Origin: Schistocephalus solidus
Taxonomy: Eukaryota > Platyhelminthes > Cestoda > Diphyllobothriidea > Diphyllobothriidae
Reading direction: 5' to 3'
NCBI GenBank assembly: GCA_017591395.1
Contig: WEDG01006500.1
Location: 1 to 64,000 of the forward strand
Length of the DNA stretch: 64,000 nucleotides
Shown one piece after another: positions 1 through 12,124 of the stretch; the first letter of the stretch is position 1; each line of letters starts with the position of its first letter. The notes beneath the pieces were generated by a model. That model was not told where the DNA came from. It searched no databases and saw only the letters and a list, made by a program, of their open reading frames with translations. The position numbers and the translations under genes were made by a program.

Positions 1-560
1 ACGACCGCGTAGGTTTATGATCTCAGAGCCGCGTGCCGGCTGCAGAAGACGTGAGAACCAGCAATTTTTAGGGCACATTTTTCTAGCCCCTTCCTCCGCG
101 AGGAGGCAAGCAGTGCTATCCCTAAATAGGGCTCCTCGTACTTCCCAAACGGCTGCCGAACTCCACTTTGGGTCATGGTTTTGTTTTAGTGGAAGAACGA
201 CCCGAGTTAGTCTGACGCCTACGGGGTTGCTGTCGCCCCCACCGTAGGACTTTTTGAGAGGGGAGGTGGGAAGTTCGGGAGTCAGGGCATACCGGGTGTG
301 GAGGCACACACAACACCGGGAGAACCCTCTACCTGAGTTTAGCCCGCCGGTCGTGACGGTTGCCCGGGGTGTAGCCGCTGGGAAGAACCCAACTTCGAGG
401 AGCCACAGGTGAGAGTTGGGTACCTAGTTAGAGGCGGCCACTAGGAGCATTCACCACCTGCACAGAGACAAAATGGAGCGACCAGTCGCTATCTGTGTGA
501 GTGCTACTAACTGGTATCCTCACTGCCCCAAGCGCATGCACGTGGGCACTGGCTGACACC
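1..560 (-). mobile_element. 5'-region fragment of the finger-tailed LINE family (antisense)
   Basis: The reverse complement of roughly 1-480 lines up by eye with the stretch upstream of the LINE coding region at about 54,130-54,480. Shared landmarks in the same order are a 'ccacacccggtatg' block, 'aaaaagtcctacg', a 'catgacccatagtgg'-like block, 'ctatttaggg' and a 'cctcgcgg' block. The homology includes no coding part, so this is probably a 5' UTR piece of the same family, cut by the window edge. Alignment was by eye, so ends are approximate. Confidence 0.6.
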
Positions 561-1430
561 CGTGCACTCTAATCGCTAAAATCTGCTCTACTCGTTACCA
601 ACTCAGTAGCAAGAATAATTTACGATTTTAAAACCCATCCCATTTTTCTTCACAGCCCTATAACGGTAACTGCTCTGGAGCAACTCTCGCGACCAGCCGG
701 TGACGACCTTAGCGAACTGTGCGCTCTGGCCGAGCGCATAAACTTACGGATAAAGGCTCAACTTGACGCAAAATGTGCGTTTCTTGCGTTTTTATTCTTT
801 GCCGCAAAATGCCTATTATCCACTTTAATGAAATTCCTCTTTTTAAGAGTATGCCCCTTGTAAATACCTCAAGCTCCATCGACGTGATCTATAAGAGGCG
901 TGGGTGAGATGCATTTCTGAGATAATGGACCGCAGGGAAGAAGACGGCTGTTCGGCTGCTGGTAGCACTTCTTTATTCATGCGAGCTTTCAGATCCATAC
1001 AGGAGTCCATTGTTTGAGATGAAAAGCAGCTCATTGCGAGCAACCCGGAAGAAGAAGAACATGATGTCCGAAATCTCCTCGACCATGGTACGCGGCGGCT
1101 ATCCGAAGGCATTTATAAGCCAATGTCTACGTCAGCCCCCGGAAGGTCAATCAGAAACAACACCTGCAGCGTGGCATGCGCTGTCATACATGAGGACTGT
1201 TAAAGGCGACCGAGCGCATTGTTGTGCGAGGCCGAAGTGCACCGGTCCAAAAGCTACCACGCGCGACAGTTTCATAAAAATCAAGGAACTATTCAATCTC
1301 CTAAGCAGTCGGGTTCAATGTATCGCAACCCTAACTTCTTCTTTTCATCCCGGACGCATACTCGGATCTTTCAGACACGAACATAAACCTGCTGAGTGAC
1401 GAAATGACTTATTATCACAAGTAGCTGTCC
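561..1430. other. Unassigned sequence
   Basis: Open frames of up to 129 codons cross here on both strands, but none shows a recognisable domain, splice context or repeat match. I see nothing that supports a gene. Confidence 0.3.
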
Positions 1431-1439
1431 ACATCTACG

Positions 1440-1725
1440 AAAAGACGTCACGAGTTTTTGCTTCGCAGCCGTGAAGATAATCGTTCATGCCAGAGCTCAA
1501 GATAAGCCGCGAACTGAATGAGGCCTGGGCCTCGATGATAACTGCAGCCAATTGGTGGTTTTATTTGGCGTCGGCATACGGAGCTCTTCACAATCACCTC
1601 TACGGTTCGATTTTCCGGGTTTTGGTTGATTCTACCCGTTGTAATTTTCGCTTGTTCTTTTGCCGTTTTTGGCTTTGACTATGGCTTCTTGTACGAGTTC
1701 AACAGCTGAGGTTTAGTTCATTTTA
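1440..1725 (+). repeat. Dispersed repeat R1, copy 1
   Basis: This block resembles 45,950-46,235 and part of 11,880-12,010. Shared landmarks are 'aagccgcgaa', a 'ggcgycggcatac' block and a 3' end reading 'acgagttcaacagctgagg' here and 'acgagctcaacagctcagg' in the 46-kb copy. The 3' end of the 46-kb copy also carries 'ccgatgatgg', which may be a worn hammerhead core, but too little is preserved to be sure. No coding capacity was recognised. Confidence 0.5.
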
Positions 1726-1729
1726 TTAA

Positions 1730-2575
1730 GGGAATGTTGGGTAACGCTTTTGAACGAGGTCCCGATATCTTATCACGTTCATCGTCTTCCGAAGAAGACG
1801 AAGAAGAAAGAAGGAGGCGAGTTCATGGACCAAATTGCATTTGTACTGGAAGTTTCGAAAAAGCTTTTCCCTTCCATCATCAACGTATAGTGATTGATAC
1901 TCCTGTGGTCTTGAGTTAGTCAGTCTTGCCGCGTGCCTCTTATTATACCCATGAGTGTACGCGTAAAACGTTGACCTGCCCGTTCATGCTGACTTCCTTA
2001 GACCTCCCGAGAAGTTGAACGCCAAGGGGCTCGCGTGACCACTGTCCCCTTTGGAGCCGTCGTAGGTGTAGGCAAAGGCAGCGTGTCCGTTGGCCTCCCC
2101 ACGTCAATCAGCAGACTGATCAGTCCGTTGCTGCTCGTAATTTTTTCTTCGTTTTGCGGGGGCATTGGTGAGGCAGTGTTTGAGCGTAGGCCCTCGGTTC
2201 CGCGTGCTCGTTTGCCACATTGGCCTGGCCGAACTGATCCGAGCCTCGTATGGAAGCGCCTGTTAGGCGGGATGTAGCTCGTTTGGAGTGTATGCCAGTC
2301 GAGGACCAACTTTTGAAGCACCAGTCTGACCATCTTCTCATTGGCTCGGCCAATCACCCCTCGATTTTTCTCAAAGGCAAAATCAGTGGTTCGCCTGTTG
2401 TGCGTGACCGTAAAACCAAATGCAACTTGTCCTTGCGCTTGTTTGTAAGTTGGTGTTCATGCAATCTTAGTGCCCAGGCGCTTGCCCGTTCCACCAACAT
2501 ACCTTGCATCACAATCGTGGCGTGGTATGCTGTAGACTCACTTCTGATTGTTCTGTTACCGGTAGCAGGTGCTAG
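1730..2575. other. Unassigned sequence
   Basis: Overlapping short frames occur on both strands (for example 2035-2277 plus and 1998-2357 minus) with no recognisable protein motif. Part of it may be the 3' continuation of the decayed CR1-like LINE that ends near 2,580, but I could not confirm this. Confidence 0.3.
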
Positions 2576-2579
2576 ATCG

Positions 2580-3995
2580 CCAAGATGGATAATCTGAGGT
2601 CGACCAATCAGAATTTTTCGATCGACTTCAAAGCGTATCCGTTACCCCCTACACGGCTGGATGTGTATGGAAGACGTTGGTGAGGCATATTATCGAAGGC
2701 CTTCTTGAAGTCTATGTAGACTTCTTGCGCCGCTCCTTCATCTATCCTCGAATCCACGCTTCTGGACATTAGAGGTACGGCACGAGCTTCCTCTGCAGAA
2801 TCCGTGCTGGGCTTCGAGAGATGATGCCACTCCAGAAACTGTATCAGTTTTTCCCCATGAAATCTTGCAACATATGGAGGTAAAAGGCTTGCCAGCTGGT
2901 AGTTGTTTGCGGATGCCCGACTGCCACTTTATGTATCGGCGAAGACCGCACGGTCTTCTGGAGTAGCAATCTGTCTGCAGCTTGAAAAAGTAGACGCATG
3001 GGTTCTGCCAGCTCTAAATCTAACTCCTTTACCAGCTTTTCAGGTACTCCACCAAGAACTGGCGATTTCGTTTCTTCCAGTTTGAGTAATTCTTGCAGGA
3101 CAACAGCTTTTTTGGGGACCACTGAGTCGATTGTCGGGACCTCATCCACATTATAATTACGGTGGTTAACTCGGCTTCTCTCCTTAAAACCGACTAAAAT
3201 AACTGAGCTAGATGCTCAACCTTTTCGTCGTCCATGCAAAGTTCGACTCTGTCATCCGTTTTCAACAAAGCGGTGGGGTCCTTATTTTGAGTACCTTGCC
3301 TAATGTAGCTTTAGAAGAGCTTCGGGTTTTCCGCCTCACAGTTTATTAATTTACTCTCGAAGCTTTGTCGGGCTTTATAAACAGGGCCTATTACTTGGTC
3401 ATCGACTGGGCGGTCTTTTCCCTGAGATAAGTTTGCCACGGCTTTCGCTTTCGCTTGCACTGTACTTCTCTCCTCAGTGTGGTCTTTAGTCACTGGGGCC
3501 TCTTAGAGACCTTTTCCAGCATCTGGTCGTATGTAAGTTCATGTAGTACGGCCTTCAATCCTAACCAATCCTCGGTGAATGTTGCGCTTGCGCGTTAATT
3601 CTCTCTTCAATGCGGTCGTTAGCCACCGCGGCCTGTTGGTTATATATTTTTTAAATTATGTCAGTATCTGGTGATTAGTCCATGGTCTTAAATTGGAACC
3701 AGTCCTCGAGAACACAATCGGTGAATTTTTCATTCCAGTCCATACAGTGCAAATCGATTTTCATTTGGGTAAAATTCTCACGCCATGTGTTGCCTCTGAC
3801 CGTGATGCTTCGATCAGGTTTAGAGAAGAGTGAATGAGCCCACTGTAGGACTAAGCGGTTTCTTTTGCCGTTAGGGGGTAGACGCTTCACAATATCGAAG
3901 CTGTCAGGTGCCTTTGTCAGTACTAAGTCGAAGCACTTGGCTTTGTTGCCCCTACCTGCTCTTTTCGGAGATATGACGTGTTGATTTGAAAGCAT
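2580..3995 (-). pseudogene. Decayed CR1-like LINE fragment (endonuclease end plus reverse transcriptase)
   Basis: Read on the minus strand, four broken pieces follow the order of a CR1/Jockey-type ORF2. The 3,995-3,675 piece resembles the end of the apurinic-type endonuclease (LVLTKAPDSFDIV, then a GKRNRLVLQW stretch like the 'GKSDHVVLRW' of the 37-kb element). The 3,493-3,311 piece is the linker (ARQSFESKL ... NPKLF). The 3,149-2,844 piece is the start of the RT (LQELLKLEETKSP...GVPEKL). About 2,830-2,600 holds AQHGFCRGSSC and VYIDFKKAFDNMPHQRL, which are RT motifs. Stops and frame changes separate all four. It is the same family as, or close to, the element at 36.0-39.7 kb, but in opposite orientation and far more decayed. 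No function is expected. Confidence 0.8.
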
Positions 3996-4019
3996 TTTTA
4001 TTGCTTGTAGGCGGCGGTG

Positions 4020-4420
4020 ACCAAATTTTAATTTAGGAGCTCGGTGCCGAACTCAGGCGAACAAAGAAAGGATTCCGACAATCTAACTGTGGAGGGTGGA
4101 GGAAGGAGCGACAAGACACAATCTTTCACGTTTGTATCATGCTGGGTGTGGTGACACACATTACTGTAATACTCTCATCTGGTTTAGCCTGTTAGTCGAG
4201 GGCGTTTACCGAGGTGTGGCGCCTAGGGAGCCACAGATGAGGTTGGGTTCCAGTTAAAAGAGACGTCAAAGCGTTGTCACCACCTACACGAGGGCAAATA
4301 ATGTGACCTATCACAACATTCTTGATGAGAACTTTCTAACTGTAGTGCCTACGCCCTCTGTGAATGATAGGCGTGCGCTGACCCACAAGCCGCACCGCTA
4401 TAATGTCACACAATGCTACT
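4020..4420 (-). mobile_element. Second antisense 5'-region fragment of the finger-tailed LINE family
   Basis: The reverse complement shares ordered blocks with the reverse complement of 270-560: 'aggtggtga', 'ggaacccaacctca'-like, 'tgtggctccc', 'ccacacccagcatg'. It is more diverged than copy 1. It abuts the decayed CR1-like LINE. No coding segment is present. Confidence 0.5.
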
Positions 4421-4424
4421 CATG

Positions 4425-6765
4425 TTATTTAAGTAACATTTATTATTTAATAAATATGTATTTACGAAAACGCTAAGGTTAATTCGACTAGAAGGATTCC
4501 AACTCGGGCGCTCTGTCAAGCACGAAAACCCTTTTGTTACTTGACGGTCTGCTTATCTGCCTGTCTCTCAAATCGCTGGGAAGGTTCGTGTCCCAGAAAT
4601 TTCATCCGCCAGCTTTTAAGATTCGACCACGAGGCTGAGCTTTCGGACCGATCCTCCGGAACTATCTTCAGATCTGTAGAAAAGGACGCAGAACAACCAA
4701 TTTAAACTGTGACTTAACCAGTTAGCCCGGTCTTTTGTCACTTTGGATTGCTGTATGGGTCTTTTTCGTGGTCACCATTCTGTGACTGGGTTACGACTTT
4801 CAGTCTGCCTACCTTGGTATGACGGCGTTAGTTCTACACATCTGTCTCTCGATACTCGACTTGAATCCTAGGCCTTGAGCCCGACAGATATGAACGCGTG
4901 ACTCATTGGCACTTCGTTTGTCTTTGAACCGTAATGACTCAATTGCGCGCAGTAGCCTCTGTTCGCTGAAGACGCCTACTCTCAGCCTAATCGTCTCCGC
5001 ACCGTTCTCACTAGATGAGTAATAAAGTGATGGCTCACATGCCCTTTTGCGCTTATTCATTTTTTCGATTCCGTTGTAACTTTCCCCTTGGAACTGAATA
5101 ACTTTACTTTGGCGCAATGAGGCATTTTGCTCATCATTGAAGATCATTTATTAGCTGCTTTCAGACGATGGGTTGCGCCTATTTGATCTGATTCTACGCA
5201 TTCTATATCGTGCTCGTGTTTTGTCGCTGATCAACAGGGATCCGGCGTCACGTGGGCTCTCAAAATTCTGTCTATCTTATTCGTCTACTCTCACTTTCGA
5301 AAATTTTTCTTGCCTCGCCTTACCACTTTCAACATTTTTCAGAGCACAGGCCGAATTTTTTTAGTTCTTTCCTCATTCGGTTTTACTCAGCACTATCGAC
5401 TATAGACTGCACTAACACGCCCTTCATGGATCCTTTATCCGTCAGTCGACCGAACATTAGATTTTTGGGGTAGGCCCGGACTTGTAATCTGCAACACTTT
5501 TATCTATTTTTTTCTATCCATTCTCGTTTTTCGTGCAAAAATTGATCGCTTCTTTTCCACTACACAAAACCGCGTGGACCGGCGATTCGCGTCTAAGTGT
5601 TGACGTAAAAATCTCCCCTATCGACCCTTTATCGTTTTACTCATCCTGATGTGCAGAGTACCTTTACTGTCGACTTCATTAATTTTTGCAAGAGAAGCAT
5701 GCACCCTGACAACTGACTGCGTTAAGTATCTGAATGTTTGTGTCGGGGAGAAGTTTGAAGAACGCACAGAAGCTTCCTTCACTCTCTCTCCCTCGACCAG
5801 CAATAGTTACAACAATGGCTGCAACGGTTCAACAACAGCACCTTGCGCATTCCATGAGGACCTAAAGCAATCGGTGCTCTTGTGACAAATGTGTTATGCG
5901 GTGCTGTCCTGCGCGCAAATTCCTGTCGCGTGCGTGCGACCTGGTTTCGTTTCGCTGGGTGTTTGAAGCCAACCTCTCTCCCCCCCCCCCCCCCTACTGA
6001 CCGCAACTGCTCCTTTTTTGGAGTTAAATGCGCACAACTGGCCCTGTCCCTCCCTCACCGCTCTGCGGCTTTGACTTTGTCCACTCTGGTCGTCACACAA
6101 GAGTGTGAAGGAGGTCTCTCCTTCGCTTCTACGTCAGTATTGACTGCCCGCACACTAACACACCTATAGCTTCGCTAGAGAGGAGGTTGACTTTAAACTG
6201 CCTCCACTCAGTCGCGCCACCATCTTTCGACTCTGTGTTCGCTGGGTCGAAGTCTACTTCGGGCGCACGTTCTCAGTCTCGTAAGTTCAGCCGGACTTTT
6301 ACTCGGTGCCTTGTTTGAGATTTATTCCTGTCCTTGTGTACAGGCATGCACAAACTAGGCTAGCTGGTTATTTCTTAGCAACACCCATCGCAAAGCTGAC
6401 ATGGATACGGTTTCGTGCACCTCGTGGGTTTTTTCGACGTTTATCAAAAGGATTAACTATACGAGTTCCTGGTACTCTCGCAGATCATATGTCATTTCTT
6501 TATAACCCCCTTCTCTGCGCGTCTTATATTAGGCCTAAGACCACAGCCGCCTATTGGTTTTAGTATAAGCAATTTTAGCCTTGAATTGTCTGACTGACTG
6601 AATTTGAGCGTCGGTGTAATCATTCACCGAGATGGGCACATTTTTTCCTTAATTTGGGGCTTTATTATTGACTACAATTGGCCATTTCAGTCAAAAATTG
6701 TTGTGCCTACAAATGTTTTAAATAAAAAGAAATTACCTTCAAAGGCAAATTGTCATTTCTGGTTT
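4425..6765. other. Unassigned sequence with a C15 run
   Basis: No gene recognised. A run of 15 C lies at about 5,980-5,994. Several frames of 60-112 codons occur on both strands, but none has a domain or consistent splice context. Confidence 0.3.
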
Positions 6766-6769
6766 ATTA

Positions 6770-6945
6770 GCGGTCATCAGTCAGCCATAACAGAAATAGC
6801 CATTTCAGTCTCCCTCGTCTTTTTCGTCATTTTCATTCTGTCTTTATCATTAGTCGCCCTGCGGCTGTTGACAGGGCTCTACAGTAAGCCCCAAGGCGAA
6901 ACGGGACGACTGAGTCCCATAACCGATCGATAAGCGTCCATCTAC
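6770..6945 (+). repeat. Hammerhead-repeat relative, rearranged (subfamily b)
   Basis: The hammerhead part is broken by an inversion. The 5' half (CTGATGA core and stem II) lies on the minus strand at about 6,770-6,805. The 3' half reads forward as GAAA, TAGCCAT, T, then TCAGTC at about 6,811-6,835. Downstream, in the order seen in the 305-bp units, are hairpin 1 (GTCGC...GCGGC-type, near 6,854), hairpin 2 (GGGAC...GTCCC, near 6,903) and a 'cgatcgataagcg' block. The 3' stem I strand TCAGTC differs from the CCGGTC of the array. This copy cannot fold in cis as it stands. Confidence 0.6.
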
Positions 6946-6949
6946 CCAT

Positions 6950-7940
6950 ATTGTAAGCGTTTAATCACGCCTTCTGTTTTCCGTACGTTTCTTTTTTTTA
7001 GATATGTATTTTGACTATAACACCCTCTTCCGTGTAATAAATTCCACTTTTTTTCGTCGGATTTTTGCCTGCCTTTAAAAAATAACTTGCCTGTGGGGCT
7101 AGCCGAAGTCGAATCAGGCACTTTCGTAAACCGGGGCGTTTTAGCCATTACGACAATTGCTTCGCCTGCTTCCAAAGTCTTCTTCCCATTCGCGTTTCCC
7201 CTGCCATCCAGTGAACCGGTCTAGAAAATGCGGACGTCACTTTGGAAAGTGCGCCTTCACAACATTGTGACGCGTTAACTATCAGTTTTATTCACCTGAC
7301 CTCTCATTGACTAGACGTTTTCGTAGCAATCGCGATGCAGCTGAGCGACTCAACTATCCGACAGAGCTGGAAGACTAACGGTTTTCGCTGTAGCGCACCG
7401 ATAGTACTGTTGCCATTTATCGGCGAATGCTCATTCACCAGTCTCGGGGGAGCCAACACGTGATCAATCTCATGAAAAACTAACTGAAAGTTTGAAATGC
7501 GTTTTCGATTTGAAAGGACTTATTAAAAGGAGCTGTAATATTTGATTTCGTTCAGTATAATCGAAGGGTAGTTTAGCCACGCCAGGATATCAGCCTCTGC
7601 AAGAGATTCTTTTCAGCCACCTAGAAAAAACCACGCTCGGTAAGCGTGTACGAATTGTAATTTTTATACTAATTTAGTAGAAAATCACGTCATTATAAAA
7701 TGTTTAAAATCGAAGAAAGTTTATTTTTCGACTTTCAAGAATGTTTACTTATAAGATTTTTAAGACCTTTAAATTTTCTTTCAACTAACATCGTATCCAT
7801 TGTTTTTTATTGCTCCTAAAAAGTATAAAACACCTTCATTTCCTTTTGGGGAAAGTACATGCTGTGTAGACAAATCCTTAAACGGAAATGCATTGGTCAG
7901 TCTGGCTAAACTTTATTTCGGAATTGGAAACGTTTAAAAC
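6950..7940. other. Unassigned AT-rich sequence
   Basis: No gene, RNA or repeat match recognised. Confidence 0.3.
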
Positions 7941-7942
7941 CC

Positions 7943-7964
7943 GAATATATATATATATATATAT
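7943..7964. repeat. (TA)n microsatellite, left border of a hammerhead-repeat pair
   Basis: A pure TA run of about 20 bases directly abuts the end of the minus-strand hammerhead repeat. A matching run lies at the other side of the pair (about 8,447-8,465). Confidence 0.85.
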
Positions 7965-7966
7965 GA

Positions 7967-8316
7967 TAGTGTGGGGCTCACCGATCTGCTTAAGGATCAT
8001 GCATGTTCCGTTGTGCCCTGGAGCTCAGACTAGAGCCCTCGCAGGCGGTCGCATAGCGACGTGTAGCATATGATGGAATGGAACCGACAAAGACAAGGGA
8101 GACCGGAATGGCCATTTCTGGCTAATTAGCCGTCATCAGCCAGTCATACCCAATCCCAAGTGTGGCACACCTGGGATTCGAACCCGCGACCTGTGGTATT
8201 TGAGTCGAACGCTCTACCATTGAGCCACGGGCTCGTTGTTTTGTAGGTTGTGATCGGGAATATGATGATAGTGTGGGGCTCACCGATCTGCTTAAGGAAC
8301 ATGGATGTTCCGTTCG
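7967..8316 (-). repeat. Hammerhead/tRNA-like repeat, one full unit plus part of a second
   Basis: On the minus strand the order is: part of an upstream unit (8,316-8,236, with the 'cggtgagccccacac' block), a tRNA-like head (about 8,235-8,155; B box GGTTCGAATCC), the hammerhead (8,145-8,101), then the two-hairpin tail down to 7,967. It is therefore a partial tandem dimer of the unit amplified at 14-17 kb. It meets a plus-strand copy head to head at about 8,315. Confidence 0.8.
8101..8145 (-). ncRNA. Hammerhead ribozyme-like fold
   Basis: On the minus strand: GACTGG (stem I), CTGATGA core, a stem II of GGCT/AGCC around AATT, GAAA, palindromic ATGGCCAT (stem III), T (cleavage position), then CCGGTC (stem I). 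The core is intact. Position 10.1/11.1 is C and A and does not pair. Confidence 0.65.
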
Positions 8317-8450
8317 ACTCAAATACCAAAGGTCGCGGGTTGGAATCCCAGGTGTGCCACACTTGGGATTGGGTATGACTGGCTGATGACGGCTAATAAG
8401 CCAGAAATGGCCATTCCGGTCTCCCTTGTCTTTGTCGGTTCCATTCCATA
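8311..8450 (+). repeat. Hammerhead/tRNA-like repeat, truncated plus-strand copy
   Basis: Starts inside the tRNA-like head ('cgactcaaataccaaagg'), passes a B-box-like 'GGTTGGAATCC' (one change from the array) and continues through the hammerhead to the 'gtcggttcca' block. It then stops at a (TA)n run. It is inverted relative to the neighbouring copy. Confidence 0.8.
8377..8421 (+). ncRNA. Hammerhead ribozyme-like fold
   Basis: Same elements as in the array: GACTGG, CTGATGA, stem II GGCT/AGCC, GAAA, ATGGCCAT, T, CCGGTC. No core change. Confidence 0.65.
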
Positions 8451-8469
8451 TATATATATATATATCCCT

Positions 8470-10520
8470 CCTTCGAGCATGAAGCTCAAAGAAGACGTAA
8501 ATTACTAGTAAATGGTTACAAAAAAGTTATTTTTGTGTAGTCTGTAAAACTATATGTACATTTAGAAGGGCGTAGAAAATTAGTGGGAACAAATTATACA
8601 ACCTCTAAGGAGACGTTTTTGACGAGTGCAGTTTTTGCAAGCTGCCAGAAAGAATCACATTGAAAAGCCAACATAATTTCTTAATAAGAATATTTGAAGA
8701 TCATGTTGTACGATAATAAATATTAAAATTCCATTTCAGTAATCCTTTCTAATCGAAAACACATTTTACAATTTCGGGTAGCTTTTAATAGGCGTGATCC
8801 CAGACTGCACTTATCTCATCATCTTGCCTTCACTGAAAGTCGTTTCCTTATCCGCGCAAGTGCCCTATCGCCCGGATACCTGTGTCAATCTCACTCGCTA
8901 AGAAATAAATCTAAGTAACTCTTGTTGTTTATGTAGGGCTGATGCTTTCTTCCCGAACACAATTAAGAAGGTGGGTTATTTGTTATAAGCTTCTTTTGCG
9001 GGGAAATTGCATTTTCTTTTAATGTACATTTTGGAAGAGGGGGATGCTTCAGTTTGAAGAAGATGTGTAATTTGATAGCTTTCTGTAACAGAAAGAGTAC
9101 AGGAAAAAATTAGAGAAGCTAGAGTGGTCGTTTTTGACCCACTGGACGTCATCAAGCAGCCATAGAAAAGCTAACACACGAATAACCCTGGATTTCAATC
9201 TGGAATCGTTAGGTTCAAAGCCCCATCTTTGGGCCACGGAGCCTTGAATCTGTTTTGTTTGCTGTAGGACTGTCCAAAGGGTCCCTAGAATGAACTCCAA
9301 AGCTTTGTAGGGAGAGCATTCTCCGTAGCATGATTGTTGAAGGGCTCCCACAATTTTTTAGATGTTCGTTTCCACATGTTCCGGGCCAAACTTACCTACG
9401 CGCTTTGAGTGGCTTCCGACCACCGACCCCTCGAATTCGCGCCAAGGGTTTAGACCACCTTAACTACGGATGAGTGTTTTCCGGCTGATTTGATAGTCAG
9501 CCTAATATAGTTACAATCTCACTAAACCGTCCATCACCATGAAAATTGCCTTGATCCGAACCCAAATGTGCACATCCAGAGAAAATCTGGAGGACTTGGT
9601 TAGACAGGAAGATTCAGATATGACGAAAATTCGCGGAGTTCCACAGTATTTGCTTCAGAGCCGCCTGGGTTAACCTGTCTAACGTATTGCTGTTTTTTCA
9701 ACAAAATTCCTCTGACCTAAATCGCTAACTTGTATTAAATCGGTCTAGTTGAAAGTTGATAGAAACAGCGTCAGAATACTGGCTAAGCACGCGTCTGGGT
9801 TTTAAGCTAGAACCTGTTCTGTGAGTATGGTTCCACATGTAACCCCAAACGTCTAAAATGTTTTCAAACGAGATGCAAAGCGCTTCTTAACTATCCTTTG
9901 CGATATTAACGGATTATTTGTTGCATAATTTTGCCATTTACTTCGAAGTTAACCGTCGCAATATGGTCTATACATTTTAAATCTCATTCTGAGTTTTGAC
10001 CCGTACCTATGAGAGTAGGATTCACGCCGACGGTAGGAATCCCTCTGTGGTAGCGCCAAACATGGGAATTGAACCTACCCCTCATTTTTGGGATCCTGTG
10101 CTAGTTTCCAGGATTATTAGGTTTAGTTTTAAGGTCCCAGTCTGTTGACCAAACAATGACCTGTCCGGTGCTGAGACGTAGTTTGGTAAAAAAAATTAGC
10201 TACTCGGGGACGCGCAGGCGAAAACTGTCTCCAACGCCAGTGCCGGTGAACCAGATGGCCGGGCGATCAACATGCCACCATTCTACAGGGCTCATGAACT
10301 TTCAGCAGGTAACGACTCGCATGCTGGTCGTCAAACCGTTATCGCACTAGAGGGCACCTATCCCTGATGAATGGGGAGCCGTCAATTTGTATAGGTATGC
10401 ATAGGTAGCATAACGATAGCATCCTATGTGTATGAATTGCGTGTATCAAATGCTGTCTCTGATGGTGAGTTCTAGAAATAATCCGAAAAATCAGGAAAAT
10501 CAAGTTCTTGTCCCAACGAT
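8470..10520. other. Unassigned, AT-rich, with weak repeat traces
   Basis: No gene recognised. About 9,700-9,770 resembles 26,320-26,400 (shared 'cctaaatcgctaa' and 'aaatcrgtct' blocks). About 9,778-9,825 resembles the 3' parts of the repeats at 13.6 and 47.6 kb ('cgtctgggttttaagctag'). Confidence 0.35.
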
Positions 10521-10596
10521 AGCCTTCTTCTTCTTCTTTTTCTTCTTCTTCTTCTTCTTCTTCTTCTTCTTCTTCTTCTTCTTCTTCTTTCTTCTT
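10521..10596. repeat. (TTC)n microsatellite
   Basis: An almost uninterrupted run of TTC/CTT triplets about 75 bases long. The flanks are not coding. Confidence 0.9.
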
Positions 10597-10599
10597 GTC

Positions 10600-12115
10600 A
10601 GTTGAGGTGATGTCTGCGCCTTTCGGTGAGCTTTTGCAGCCTCTCGGCGTGCACTACAGTTCCACTTCAGTGGAATTTCCTACCGTTGGTTTGAGAAGGC
10701 AGCGGTGTTTTAGTTCTGCAGCAGAGACCCTCCGTGTTATAGCTTGAAACTACAGGGGCTGCCTTGTCCTCGCGCAAATCAATTGCGTGCATCCGCTGCA
10801 CAGCCACCGCAGTGCTTGCCTCACGTGTACTGCTGTCGAACCTAGTGCTGAGGCTAGAGCAAGCGGCAAACTCTCACCTTGAGATTTACTGGGTAAGCGC
10901 GCTGAACTAGACACGAAACGCTCATGCCAGTACTGTTTAGCACCTTTTGTATAAAGCGCCTGGTGATAAGAACAACATCAGCTGTGCACACGACCTACCA
11001 TTTCTGTGGTTCGCCTTGCAATGCAGCTTTACCGCAAAAAACGGTTACCCACTCGAATGCGCCAACCACTTCAGCATCTAGGAGTCGAAATCCGAGAATG
11101 CTAATCTAACAGGCGCTGGTGTGGGCGTCACTGAGCGTTCACTGCCTTCACACCCAGCCCTCAGTAACGCCCTTACTGGCACACCGTATTCTTTTAGAAA
11201 GGAAACCATCTTTATTCCGAAAGCATCTTGGTTCTAGCCTGCTAATCGTGGCCGCTTTGCGTTAGACAACCGGACTTTGTAGCGCACCTTGTCTATTTTA
11301 ACTAGCTGGTAGCTTTATTATCGTAAACGCTAGATGCAGGCTACCCGCCTAGTGGGTCAGCCTTCCACCACTTCGTACTTAGCTGCTCGTCAAGACTTAT
11401 ACATAGCTGAAGTTATTAGATCCTCCGCAAAAGAAGACTGCGTGGAACAGAGAACACCCTCAATCAGAAAATACTTGTCGGGATGACGAAATCCAACCGG
11501 TGTTCCAGCCTTCCTCGACTTATCATAGGATTATTTACCCCCTGGTTTACTGCAGCTGTCTTTCGGGTGTCCGAATGAATCGACATCTCACTCCCTCTAA
11601 ATTGTACGTGGCTGCGTGGCTGTCTTTCTGAGTTCTTATGAAAACTTTCTTGCATGGAAAAGATTGACAACATTGGATCGACTACTATGATTCGCATGCA
11701 CAGTGATAAGCATTGAGGTGAATGTTCGCGTTTCAGGCATACAAATAAGTAGGGAAGAAGAAGAAGCAAAAGGCTGTTTGATTGCCTGACCATGTTCCTT
11801 ATTCCTCTGAGCTTTCAAAGTTCTGTGGGACTCCAGCATCAGAGATAAAAGCGGCTACACAGATAATCGGCCACACAAGAAACAAGACAACTCGTGAATT
11901 GACGTAATCTTGGGCTGCCGATGGGAACTCCTTCAATCGGTATATCGATCTGGCGCCGGCATACAGAGCCCTGCGCATTCACCGTCGGACTGACGTTACC
12001 TATTTTTTATTAGGAAGTCCTGTTTGGGCAGTCCGTCTACGGTAACAGAATTGTCAAGCTTCATACTTTGCGAAAAGTTGGATGGATAATGTGGTCAAAA
12101 TGGGACTAAACTCGT
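10600..12115. other. Unassigned; contains partial repeat R1
   Basis: About 11,880-12,010 is a partial R1 copy ('gatctggcgccggcatac' as at 46 kb). No recognisable gene elsewhere. Confidence 0.35.
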
Positions 12116-12124
12116 GGCTCCCAA

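Noticed and set aside
10060..10100. tRNA-like sequence on the minus strand (B box GGTTCAATTCC)
   Set aside because: No acceptable A box or stems at the right distance, so it was left out of the features.
10456..10490. Another hammerhead (CTGATGG ... GAAA)
   Set aside because: The core is wrong at the last base and no stem I or III pairing can be drawn.
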